A stretch of DNA of 64,000 nt from Caccoplasma sp905210875 (GTDB lineage Bacteria > Bacteroidota > Bacteroidia > Bacteroidales > UBA11471). The DNA lies in assembly GCA_963931635.1 (NCBI GenBank), contig OZ007034.1:2542001-2606000 (forward strand). The letters run 5' to 3'. The notes beneath the pieces are model-generated. The model was not told the DNA's origin, did not search any database, and was given only the letters and a program-made list of their open reading frames with translations. The translations under genes and the position numbers were made by a program. Below, piece after piece: positions 36,911 through 45,105 of the stretch. The number at the start of each line of letters is the position of its first letter. Position 1 is the first letter of the stretch.

Positions 36911-37507
36911 TCAAGACTCATCAGGTAACACTTCAATCAAATCGGGAGAAATCTCAGCCATAGCTACAGCTGCAATATCGCCTATGCGGATAACCACTCT
37001 CCTATTCCGTATTCCTTTGATCTTCATAAAAATACCAACCACGCCATCGAACAATCCGCCCACTACACGTACTCGAGAGCCTTTTTTCAAATCAATTTCT
37101 TCTGGTTTCAGATAAATTAATTTTTCATTCCGATGTTTTGTTACGGCTATAAACTGCTCCATATCTCCATCGGGCACAATTATCGGTAAATTTTTCCCAT
37201 CTTCACGACGTACACAATACTGCAAAATAGCTATCTCCTTCTTTACATCCCTCATGATATGAGGAGTAGTATGCACAAAAATCAAATTGTGAACCGACGG
37301 TACAAATTCTCTCGATTTTGTACCGTTTCTTTTCACAACCACCCGATACGACATGGGGATAAAACTTTCTATATCACGAGCCTTCAGTAAACGATCAGCT
37401 TCCATCTCTCGACAAAAAGGGGCCCTCATAGCGAACCAAATCTCTTTATCTTTGTTTTGTGTTATAGAAGTATCTGCCCTCATATCCACCATTCCATTCG
37501 TAAACAT
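36911..37507 (-). CDS. UpxY-family transcription antiterminator (NusG-like)
   Basis: A 198-residue NusG-like protein. The NGN domain includes WFAMRAPFCREMEADRLLKARDIESFIPM, and a C-terminal KOW segment reads KGSRVRVVGGLFDGVVGIFMKIK. In Bacteroides, UpxY proteins bind RNA polymerase in the leader of their own capsule operon and prevent early termination. It is the first gene of the long capsule operon, with a strong promoter 110 bases upstream. No UpxZ gene follows, so the usual cross-locus repressor is missing here. An alternative start is the ATG at residue 9. Confidence 0.92.
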   Translation of the reverse strand: MFTNGMVDMRADTSITQNKDKEIWFAMRAPFCREMEADRLLKARDIESFIPMSYRVVVKRNGTKSREFVPSVHNLIFVHTTPHIMRDVKKEIAILQYCVRREDGKNLPIIVPDGDMEQFIAVTKHRNEKLIYLKPEEIDLKKGSRVRVVGGLFDGVVGIFMKIKGIRNRRVVIRIGDIAAVAMAEISPDLIEVLPDES

Positions 37508-37575
37508 ACCTCTGGCTCCCTAAATATTCGATATATATCTATTATTCAGGTATTTATAAACTCAAAAACTTATAT

Positions 37576-37721
37576 TCTTCTTATGACTCTTGCAATAAGA
37601 CCTCAAAGAATTTTTGCAAATATAGCTATAAAAAATAAAAAGAACAAACTAATTACATATATATTATATATTTTCAAAATATCTATCGGTTATCTAATTT
37701 GTTTTTAGCTAAATAAGAAGA
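37576..37721. repeat. Short inverted repeat around the capsule promoter
   Basis: TCTTCTTAT at 37576-37584 is matched inversely by ATAAGAAGA at 37713-37721, and TGCAATAA at 37591-37598 inversely by TTATTGCA at 37722-37729. The pair frames the promoter at 37617-37648. In so AT-rich a region 9 bp could be chance; it would matter only if a site-specific invertase uses it. Confidence 0.25.
37617..37648 (-). promoter_or_regulatory. Capsule operon promoter
   Basis: The minus strand reads TTTG (37645-37648), 20 bases, then TATATTTG (37617-37624). This fits the Bacteroidetes -33/-7 consensus exactly, including spacing. The predicted start near 37610 leaves a leader of about 100 bases before upxY, where UpxY-type control would act. 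Confidence 0.75.
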
Positions 37722-37939
37722 TTATTGCATCTAAAAAAATTTTACATGAGACTATTTCCTTATTCATCAATATAATTAATATAAATAAAACTTTGTCAAT
37801 AAAAATATACTCAATAGGACTTGTTTTACATGATTTTTAAGGATTCTGCAATGTACAAAGTGTTTTTCTTTTTGGTAATTGAGATAGATATAATTTCGTT
37901 TAATTCAGATCACACTACTTAGAGCACGCACGCTGCAGA

Positions 37940-38686
37940 TTATCGAGGGCGGCGGAACTCGGCACACACGACGGCCGTGGCCACAGCCACATTGAGCGAC
38001 TCCGATGTGGTGCGACCTTCGGGGTAGCTCGGGAGGAAAAGCCGGTGGGTAACGCACTTTCTTATCTCGGGAGAGATGCCGTTGCCTTCGTTTCCCATAA
38101 CGATGATTCCTGCCGACGACAATTCCTGCCCGTAGATATTCTCTCCGTCAAGAAATGTACCATATACGGGGCCCGAAATGTGGCGGAAGGTCTCTTCCAA
38201 ATCTACATAATGCACCTCGACACGAGAAAGGGCACCCATTGTGGCCTGTACAACCTTTGGGTTGTACAGGTCGGCACAAAGGGGCGAACAGAGAATGTGT
38301 TCAATACCATACCAGTCGGCAATACGCACAATGGTACCCAGATTTCCGGGGTCCTGCACCGTATCGAGAGCCAGTACCAGTTGCTGAGACAAGACACCGG
38401 TTTCCAACTCATACTGCGGTATTTCATACACGGCGAGTACCTCCTGCGGCGAACGCAGCAATGATGCCCGGGCTATCTCCTCGGCATTGCACTCGACAAT
38501 CTCTCCGGCACGTACCGCTGGGTGACTTTCCAGCCACCCGGGGGTGGCAACCAGCATACGGCAGGTAAATGCCGACACGGTATCCTCGACCAGTTTGTTG
38601 CCTTCGGCCAGAAAACACCCGCTCTCAACTCTTGCTTTCTTGCGTTCGAGCGACTGTATGAATTTTATCTTGTTCTTACTCAACAT
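37940..38686 (-). CDS. TrmH/SpoU-family RNA 2'-O-methyltransferase
   Basis: A 248-residue SPOUT enzyme. An N-terminal substrate-binding domain (about 1-95) begins SKNKIKFIQSLERKKARVESGCFLAEG. The knotted SAM domain carries motif 1 LALDTVQDPGNLGTIVRIADWYGI, motif 2 IIVMGNEGNGIS and motif 3 LPSYPEGRTTSESLNVAVATAVV. These are the three SpoU signatures, including the catalytic Arg/Asn set. Target is probably 23S rRNA or tRNA ribose; it cannot be told which. It follows the alcohol dehydrogenase by 22 bases, so the two may be co-transcribed. Confidence 0.92.
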   Translation of the reverse strand: MLSKNKIKFIQSLERKKARVESGCFLAEGNKLVEDTVSAFTCRMLVATPGWLESHPAVRAGEIVECNAEEIARASLLRSPQEVLAVYEIPQYELETGVLSQQLVLALDTVQDPGNLGTIVRIADWYGIEHILCSPLCADLYNPKVVQATMGALSRVEVHYVDLEETFRHISGPVYGTFLDGENIYGQELSSAGIIVMGNEGNGISPEIRKCVTHRLFLPSYPEGRTTSESLNVAVATAVVCAEFRRPR

Positions 38687-38708
38687 CGGCCTTTTCCTTA
38701 ATGAAGGG

Positions 38709-39884
38709 TTACATACAGGCTATCTCGTAGATACGACGACTATCGTCGCGCGTAAGGGGATAATATGCACCCACCTTTTCACCCTTGTTACAATGCAATT
38801 TCTCCACGAGCAAAGTTATATCGGGAGTTTCTATCCCCAACTGGGTAAAATTGGTTGGCATACCAATGGATGTAAAGAATGTTTTCAGCCGAGAAACACC
38901 TTCCAATGCCGTCTCTTGCAATGAGTTGCCAGGTTTAACGTCCCATACCCGCTCGGCAAACTGGCAGACTTTTCCGGGGTGATGCTCGGCCATAAATGTC
39001 AACCAAGCCGGAAAGATAACTGCCAGTCCTGCACCATGCGCCACATTATATACGGCACTTACTTCATGCTCCATAAAATGCGATGACCAATCTTCCTCAC
39101 GGCCCACACCGCATATACCGTTGTGGGCAATGGTACCACTCCACATAAGATTGGCACGAGCGTCATAATCATCGGGTTTCTGCATCACAATAGCGGCTTC
39201 TTTAATGATTGCTTTCAATGCACCTTCGCACAAACGATCGGTAATTTCCACTCCGGCTGTATTGGAAAAATAACGTTCCATAATGTGTGCCATCATGTCG
39301 ACAATGCCGCAAGCCGTCTGATAGGGTGATAATGTAAACGTTATCTCCGGATTCATCACTGCAAATACAGGACGCAGGGCATCGGGGGTGCGCAGGCTGA
39401 GCTTTTGCAACCCGTCGAGGCGGGTTATCACGCTGTTGCCCGAGCCTTCACTGCCGGCGGCGGGAATTGTCAGTACCACGCCTACCTTCAACGCTTTCTT
39501 CACAATGGATTTTCCAGCAAAGAAATCCCAAAAATCGCCTTGATAGGGTACACCTGCCGCAATGGCTTTGGCCGTGTCGATGACCGAACCGCCACCTACG
39601 GCCAACAACATATCAACGGCCTCTTCACGACAAATGTCGATACCTTCGTACACCTTCGGGTCGGTAGGATTGGGTTGAACGCCTCCCAATTCGACATAAG
39701 GTATTGCTGCTTCCTGCAAGACCTGCTCTACCCGATGCAACAGTCCGCTTCGCACAACCGAACCGCCTCCATAAACAATCAGCACCTTGGTGGCACCATA
39801 TTTCTGACACAAAATTCCTGTTTTACTTTCTGTGTTTTTACCAAAGACAAACTCGGTAGGACTGTGAAAAGAGAAGTTATTCAT
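38709..39884 (-). CDS. Iron-containing alcohol dehydrogenase (butanol dehydrogenase-like)
   Basis: The ATG at 39884 (MNNFSFHSPTEFVFGKNTE) matches the normal start of the family; an upstream ATG at 39908 adds eight residues. About 391 residues. NAD(P)-binding AVGGGSVIDTAKAIAAG is near 95, with metal-binding aspartate and histidines in the GIVDMMAHIMERYF segment and HNGICGVGREEDWSSHFMEHEVSAVYNVAHGAGLAVIFPAW. It likely reduces aldehydes to alcohols, as in YqhD/BdhA. Substrate is unknown. The region between it and the divergent membrane gene is 258 bases with no other gene. Confidence 0.92.
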   Translation of the reverse strand: MNNFSFHSPTEFVFGKNTESKTGILCQKYGATKVLIVYGGGSVVRSGLLHRVEQVLQEAAIPYVELGGVQPNPTDPKVYEGIDICREEAVDMLLAVGGGSVIDTAKAIAAGVPYQGDFWDFFAGKSIVKKALKVGVVLTIPAAGSEGSGNSVITRLDGLQKLSLRTPDALRPVFAVMNPEITFTLSPYQTACGIVDMMAHIMERYFSNTAGVEITDRLCEGALKAIIKEAAIVMQKPDDYDARANLMWSGTIAHNGICGVGREEDWSSHFMEHEVSAVYNVAHGAGLAVIFPAWLTFMAEHHPGKVCQFAERVWDVKPGNSLQETALEGVSRLKTFFTSIGMPTNFTQLGIETPDITLLVEKLHCNKGEKVGAYYPLTRDDSRRIYEIACM

Positions 39885-40113
39885 AAGAATCTCATTTAAT
39901 TTTGACAAACCACAAAGGAAATGTACTTGCCAGTATCCTGGAATGATATCGCATACGGCAATCCGGAACTCGACTCCATACTTTTCCTATGAAGCAAATA
40001 TCGGTATTTATTTTCCCGTTCGATAAATTTTAATATCCTTTTTCTCATTTTTAACGTAATCAATAATCCTCTAAGAATTATCAGGTCTATTAATATGTCA
40101 CCGATTTTTATAT

Positions 40114-40121
40114 TTAATTTG
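40114..40121 (+). promoter_or_regulatory. Possible -7 box for membrane gene
   Basis: TTAATTTG differs by one base from TAnnTTTG and lies 22 bases before the ATG at 40143. Weak by itself, but consistent with that start. Confidence 0.3.
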
Positions 40122-40142
40122 CAGCAAATTTCCCAAACAACA

Positions 40143-40568
40143 ATGACATTCGGAGTATCTCGAAACACGCTTCTTCTCACAGCCGGCCTGGTATGGCTCA
40201 TTGCCGGGGTCAACATCTTGCGCATTGGTATCGGCTGCTGGCTCGGCACAACACAATACTGGATATACAAGATACTGGAAGCGACGGCAGTCTTTGTATT
40301 CTTCTTCGGGTTTATCTTCAACCGTCTTTTCTTGAAACACACCCAACGCATCGCGCATAAAAAAGAGAAGAACTGCCCTTTTGCCTTTTTCGATGTCAAA
40401 GGGTGGATAATGATGACGGCCATGATAACAATGGGTATTGTCATCAGGAGACAGGCTTTGCTACCCGACATTTTCATTGCCGTCTTCTATACAGGGCTTT
40501 CGCTGGCACTGGCCATTACCGGAGTGCGGTTTATACTTTATTGGTGCAAACACCGAAACGACCGATAA
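40143..40568 (+). CDS. Small integral membrane protein, unknown
   Basis: The open frame begins at 40095, but the ATG at 40143 (MTFGVSRNTLLLTAGLVWLIAG) is preferred since the added residues are not hydrophobic. About 141 residues with four predicted helices: LLLTAGLVWLIAGVNILRIG, ILEATAVFVFFFGFIF, WIMMTAMITMGIVI, and IFIAVFYTGLSLALAITGVRFILYW. Basic loops (KHTQRIAHKKEK, KHRNDR) suggest cytosolic termini. I do not recognise a named family, and no catalytic residues stand out. It lies upstream of and co-directional with nfo, which has its own promoter. Confidence 0.7.
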   Translation: MTFGVSRNTLLLTAGLVWLIAGVNILRIGIGCWLGTTQYWIYKILEATAVFVFFFGFIFNRLFLKHTQRIAHKKEKNCPFAFFDVKGWIMMTAMITMGIVIRRQALLPDIFIAVFYTGLSLALAITGVRFILYWCKHRNDR

Positions 40569-40610
40569 TCAATGAGTTGGTAATCTCATCGCAAAAAACC
40601 ATATTTGCAT

Positions 40611-40641
40611 TTTGTCGTTGGCTTTCCATTTCTTATCTTTG
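40611..40641 (+). promoter_or_regulatory. Promoter of nfo
   Basis: TTTG (40611-40614), 19 bases, then TATCTTTG (40634-40641): an exact Bacteroidetes -33/-7 pair. Start near 40648 would leave a leader of about 36 bases. Confidence 0.75.
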
Positions 40642-40683
40642 TCTTATTATGAACCGAAGAAAATCTATAAAACCATCTAAAAT

Positions 40684-41535
40684 ATGAAATACATCGGCGC
40701 ACACGTCAGTGCATCGGGCGGAGTGGAAAATGCCCCTGAAAACGCGCACCGCATAGGAGCTACGGCATTTGCCCTGTTTACCAAGAACCAACGTCAGTGG
40801 GTGTCGGCACCCCTCAGTGAGAAAAGTATCGCTCTGTTTAAGGAGCGGTGCCTGACCTATGGCTACACTCCGGCACAGATTCTCCCCCACGACAGCTACC
40901 TCATCAACCTGGGACACCCGCAGGCCGAAGGGCTGGAAAAATCGCGGGCCGCATTTCTCGACGAAATGCAACGCTGCGAGCAGCTGGGACTGACACTGTT
41001 GAACTTCCACCCCGGCTCACACCTGAAAGAGATATCGGTCGACGCCTGCCTCGACCGCATTTCCGAGTCGATAAACCGCACACTCGACCAGACCCACGGG
41101 GTAACGGCTGTGATTGAAAACACGGCGGGACAGGGCTCCAATGTCGGATTCCGTTTTGAACATCTTGCCCACATCATCGACAAGGTCGAAGACAAAAGCC
41201 GTGTGGGTATCTGCATCGACACCTGTCATACCCTGGCCGGAGGATATGACCTCATCTCGGAAGATGGTTTCGAACAAACATTCAGACAACTGGACGAAAT
41301 CGTCGGGCTTCACTACCTGCGGGGCATGCACATCAACGATTCCAAGAAAGGGATCACCTCTCATGTCGACCGCCATGAAGTTCTGCGCGAAGGTACCCTG
41401 GGTGCCGACCTCTTTAAGCGTATTATGGCCGACAAACGATTCGACGGGATTCCTCTCATTCTCGAAACACCCGACGAAAGCCGCTGGCCCGAAGAGATTG
41501 AATGGCTCAAAACTCTCGCAGGCGAAACCGCATAA
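40684..41535 (+). CDS. nfo: Endonuclease IV (AP endonuclease)
   Basis: Base-excision repair enzyme that cuts 5' of abasic sites. 283 residues, TIM barrel with three zinc ions. Signatures in order: YIGAHVSASGGVENAP, HDSYLINLGHP, LNFHPGSH, IENTAGQGSNVGFRFEHLAHIID, GICIDTCHTLAGGYDL, MHINDSKKGITSHVDRHEVLREGTLG and PLILETPDE. Zinc ligands (H, E, D, H and H) are all present. The gene has its own promoter and is followed by a terminator at 41571-41610. Confidence 0.97.
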   Translation: MKYIGAHVSASGGVENAPENAHRIGATAFALFTKNQRQWVSAPLSEKSIALFKERCLTYGYTPAQILPHDSYLINLGHPQAEGLEKSRAAFLDEMQRCEQLGLTLLNFHPGSHLKEISVDACLDRISESINRTLDQTHGVTAVIENTAGQGSNVGFRFEHLAHIIDKVEDKSRVGICIDTCHTLAGGYDLISEDGFEQTFRQLDEIVGLHYLRGMHINDSKKGITSHVDRHEVLREGTLGADLFKRIMADKRFDGIPLILETPDESRWPEEIEWLKTLAGETA

Positions 41536-41570
41536 AATTCTTTACATACCCATTTTTCCACCAGGCGACG

Positions 41571-41612
41571 AACGATGCCGGACTGCATTTTTGTGGCCCG
41601 GCATCGTTTTAT
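41571..41612 (+). terminator. Intrinsic terminator of nfo
   Basis: The perfect 11-bp stem AACGATGCCGG (41571-41581) with CCGGCATCGTT (41598-41608), followed by T's. It separates nfo from the pectin operon. Confidence 0.85.
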
Positions 41613-41741
41613 ACAGAAATGAATCTCTGCCGTTTATCACTTTTTGACCATAACGGGAACAAAAATTCCACCTAATTTGTAAAAAAAAATAAAACACTCA
41701 TTTTTCATATTTTATTCTTGGCAAAAGATTTTTTTTCTAAA

Positions 41742-41749
41742 TAACTTTA
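41742..41749 (+). promoter_or_regulatory. Candidate -7 box for the pectin operon
   Basis: TAACTTTA is one base off TAnnTTTG; TTGG at -33 is 20 bases upstream. It supports use of the ATG at 41767 over 41752. Evidence is weak. Confidence 0.35.
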
Positions 41750-41766
41750 CGATGTTAAAAATTACC

Positions 41767-44700
41767 ATGAAATACTATATTCTCTTATTTTTTACATGGG
41801 CAGCCCTCACCTGTCTGTCGGCTCAACAAGCAGGGAGAGGCGTACACTATACGGGGAAAGAGTTATCCAATCCATACTTCCACGACGGGCAACTCTCGCC
41901 AGCCGTCGGTATACACAACATACAGTTGCTACGTGCCAACCGCGACAGCATTTCGCCCCGTTACAACTACGGCTGGACCTATAACCACCAGCCGATGATG
42001 TGCCATTGGAACGGCCGCTTCTATGTACACTTCCTGTGCGACAGTACCGATGAACATATCCCTCCCTCGCGCACCATGCTGATGACATCGACCGACGGTT
42101 ACCGGTGGGAAGCCCCTGTCGTTCTTTTCCCCACCTACAAGGTACCCGACGGATTTACCAAGGCCGGCCGCAGCGACCGGGCCAAGAACCTGCTGGCCAT
42201 CATGCACCAGCGGGTGGGATTCTATGTCGCCTCCAACGGCCGCCTGCTCGCCACGGGCAATTACGGCATAGCCCTCGACCGGAAAGACGACCCCAACGAT
42301 GGAAACGGCATAGGACGTGTCGTGCGGGAAATCAAGAAAGACGGCACATTCGGGCCTATCCATTTTGTCTACTACAACCACAACTTCAACGAGAAGAATA
42401 CCGACTATCCCTTCTACACCCGCTCGCGCGACAAAGGTTTCGTAAAGGCCTGCCGGGAGATGATGGACAACCCGCTCTACCGTATGCAGATGGTCGAAGA
42501 GTCAGACCGCAACGATCCGATGCTTCCATTGAAAAATCCGTATAAAGCCTTCTGCTACTATTACCTGCCCGACCACCGCGTCGTGGGGCTGTGGAAACAC
42601 GCCCTCACCTCTATCAGCAACGATGGGGGCGCCACATGGCAGCAACCGGTCGTGCGCGCCCCGGGCTTTGTAAACAGCAACGCCAAAATATGGGGACAGC
42701 AACTGAGCGACAGCACCTACGCTACGGTATACAATCCGGCCGAGTATCGCTGGCCGCTGGCTATCTCACTGAGCAGCGACGGACTGGAATATACAACACT
42801 CAATCTCGTTCACGGCATCGTTCCACCCCTACGGTACGGAGGCAACTACAAAAGCTTCGGACCCCAGTATGCCCGAGGCATACTGCCCGGCAACGGGACT
42901 CCGCCCGACGGCGACTTATGGGTTGCATACAGTGTGGGGAAAGAAGATATGTGGATAAGCCATATTCCCGTGCCCGTACGCGAGCGCGTAACCCAATATG
43001 TGCAAGACGACATCAGCCCGGCTACCCGGTTGTCTGATCTGCGGGAATGGAATCTCTACTGCGGCCTGGCCACGCCGCTATCGCTCGAACACAAAGCCGA
43101 CCGGCAATGGCTCACTCTCGCCGACCGCGACCCCTTCTCCTATGCGCTGGCCAAACGGAAAGTGCCGGAGAGCCGCATGCTGAGAGTGGCCTTTGACCTC
43201 ATGGCCGAGCAGGTGGGGCACGGAAATCTGCAAATCGACTTTGCCGATGCCAAAGGAACCCCCTGCGCACGGATTGAACTTACCGACAGCATCATACGGG
43301 CCAAAGGCGGAGCCCGCTACTCACAGATGGGGCCGTACACTCCGGGCGAGGTCTACCATATTGACGTAGAACTTTCGGTCGAGAACCGCAACTACACCGT
43401 GTACATCAACGGTAAAAAGAGAACGACCCGCATGTTTTTTGCGCCAGTCGCTGCCATCGAACGCATCATATTCCGCACCGGCGCCATAAATGGAGTACCG
43501 ACACCCGACACTCCGGCCGACCGGTATTTCGACCTTGAAAATGCCGGGAAGGAAGAGCGCCCGGCCATCTACCGCATAGCCCGGCTCTGCGCGTCGGGCG
43601 ACCGTACAGCCTGCCTGCTCGACTTCGCCGACTATCGCCGCTACATCGAGCGGTTCAACAGCATGGAAGATGAGAACATCGTTCAGGCCATACCCAACAG
43701 TCTGTCGGCCGAATGGCTCGAAGTAAACATACCTCTCTTTGAATGTCCCGACGCCACCATCGAAGAGATTTACTACTACCGCTGGTGGACGTTGCGGAAA
43801 CACCTCAAAGAGACTCCCGTGGGATATGCCATGACCGAGTTTCTCGTGCCCCGCTCCTATGCCGACCGCTACAACCTCATATCGAGCGCACTGGGGCACC
43901 ATATACACGAGACCCGCTGGCTGCGTGACACTACCTACCTGCATCAGATAATCCGCACCTGGTACCGCGGCAACAACGGCGAGCCGATGGAACGCATGAT
44001 GAATTTCAGTTCGTGGACCCCCTATGCCATCTATCAGAGTTTCCTCACGACGGGCGACAGCGCTTTCATTGCCGACCTCCTACCCGACCTGAAACGGGAA
44101 TATGCCCACTGGGAATCGACCCATCGCCTACCGAACGGACTATACTGGCAAAGCGATGTGCAGGACGCCATGGAAGAGAGCATCAGCGGCGGTCGCAAAA
44201 AACAGTATGCACGCCCCACCATCTCCTCCTACATGTACGGCAACGCTTCGGCCATCGCACAGGCATGCAGCCTGACGGGCGACCCCGACAGCGCCATGTA
44301 CGCCGCAAAGGCCGACACCTTGAAACAGTTGGTCGAGACCCTGTTGTGGAATCCTGCCGACCGTTTCTTCGAGACACGACGCGGCGATACGCTGGCACAG
44401 GTGAGAGAGGCCATCGGGTACACACCCTGGTACTTTAACCTGCCCGAGAAGGGCATTTACGATGAAGCCTGGCAGCAGATAAACGACCCCGAAGGTTTTG
44501 ACGCCCCCTTCGGATTAACAACCGCCGAACGGCGTCACCCGCAATTCCGAGCCTTCTTCAAGGCCAGCTGCGAGTGGAACGGTCCGGTGTGGCCCTTTGC
44601 CACGTCGCAGACCCTGACGGCCCTGGCCAACTACCTCGACCAGACGCGGGAGGGGGCGGCAATTCCTGCCGACAGCTGGTTTGCCCACTTCAAAACCTAC

Positions 44701-45105
44701 GCGCAGTCGCACTACTTCCACGGCCGCCCCTACATCGGCGAATACCTCGACGAAGTAACCGGCTACTGGCTCAAAGGCGAACAGGAGCGCAGCCGATACT
44801 ACAACCACTCCACATTCAACGACCTGGTCATTACCGGCCTGGTAGGATTGCGCCCGCAAGCCGGCAACCGCATAACCATCAATCCGCTCGTACCCGCAAA
44901 GGAGTGGGACTACTTCTGCCTCGACAATATCCGCTACCAGGGCCACAATCTCACCATTGCCTGGGACCGGCATGGCTCCCGATACCGGCAAGGCAAGGGC
45001 CTGCACGTATGGCTCGACGGCAAACTCATCGGACACCGCCCGACACTGGGCCCGTTGTCCTGCAACATACCCCATGATACACACACCTTAAAAACCAATA
45101 TGTAA
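41767..45105 (+). CDS. Bimodular RG-II chain D glycosidase (GH143-GH142 type)
   Basis: The ATG at 41767 starts a good signal peptide (MKYYILLFFTWAALTCLSAQ); one at 41752 is also possible. About 1112 residues. The N-terminal part (about 20-440) is a propeller of Asp-box-like repeats (STDGYRWEAPVVLFP, SISNDGGATWQQP). A LamG-like sandwich follows (about 475-600). The C-terminal part (about 640-1100) is an (alpha/alpha)6 barrel with NASAIAQACSLTGD, SCEWNGPVWPFATSQTLTALANYLD and GEYLDEVTGYWL. This order matches B. thetaiotaomicron BT1020, in which GH142 removes the terminal L-arabinofuranose and GH143 removes 2-keto-3-deoxy-lyxo-heptulosarate from RG-II chain D. That assignment is by recognition, not alignment. 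First gene of a five-gene operon, overlapping the next by one base (TAATG). Confidence 0.78.
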   Translation: MKYYILLFFTWAALTCLSAQQAGRGVHYTGKELSNPYFHDGQLSPAVGIHNIQLLRANRDSISPRYNYGWTYNHQPMMCHWNGRFYVHFLCDSTDEHIPPSRTMLMTSTDGYRWEAPVVLFPTYKVPDGFTKAGRSDRAKNLLAIMHQRVGFYVASNGRLLATGNYGIALDRKDDPNDGNGIGRVVREIKKDGTFGPIHFVYYNHNFNEKNTDYPFYTRSRDKGFVKACREMMDNPLYRMQMVEESDRNDPMLPLKNPYKAFCYYYLPDHRVVGLWKHALTSISNDGGATWQQPVVRAPGFVNSNAKIWGQQLSDSTYATVYNPAEYRWPLAISLSSDGLEYTTLNLVHGIVPPLRYGGNYKSFGPQYARGILPGNGTPPDGDLWVAYSVGKEDMWISHIPVPVRERVTQYVQDDISPATRLSDLREWNLYCGLATPLSLEHKADRQWLTLADRDPFSYALAKRKVPESRMLRVAFDLMAEQVGHGNLQIDFADAKGTPCARIELTDSIIRAKGGARYSQMGPYTPGEVYHIDVELSVENRNYTVYINGKKRTTRMFFAPVAAIERIIFRTGAINGVPTPDTPADRYFDLENAGKEERPAIYRIARLCASGDRTACLLDFADYRRYIERFNSMEDENIVQAIPNSLSAEWLEVNIPLFECPDATIEEIYYYRWWTLRKHLKETPVGYAMTEFLVPRSYADRYNLISSALGHHIHETRWLRDTTYLHQIIRTWYRGNNGEPMERMMNFSSWTPYAIYQSFLTTGDSAFIADLLPDLKREYAHWESTHRLPNGLYWQSDVQDAMEESISGGRKKQYARPTISSYMYGNASAIAQACSLTGDPDSAMYAAKADTLKQLVETLLWNPADRFFETRRGDTLAQVREAIGYTPWYFNLPEKGIYDEAWQQINDPEGFDAPFGLTTAERRHPQFRAFFKASCEWNGPVWPFATSQTLTALANYLDQTREGAAIPADSWFAHFKTYAQSHYFHGRPYIGEYLDEVTGYWLKGEQERSRYYNHSTFNDLVITGLVGLRPQAGNRITINPLVPAKEWDYFCLDNIRYQGHNLTIAWDRHGSRYRQGKGLHVWLDGKLIGHRPTLGPLSCNIPHDTHTLKTNM

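Larger units (their letters stand above)
37508..37939. other. Gene-free AT-rich capsule leader and trmH 3' flank
   Basis: The 432 bases between upxY and the methyltransferase hold the capsule promoter and no convincing gene. The stretch is very AT-rich, with poly-A/T and TATA-like runs. I see no tRNA, no clear terminator for the methyltransferase, and no small ORF with a good start. Confidence 0.7.

Noticed and set aside
37508..37939. CRISPR, tRNA or small RNA in the AT-rich gap
   Set aside because: No repeat array, cloverleaf or conserved RNA motif was seen.
39896..40477. 193-codon open frame opposite the small membrane gene
   Set aside because: The plus-strand frame has clear membrane helices and a promoter-like box; the opposite frame is basic and low in family features.
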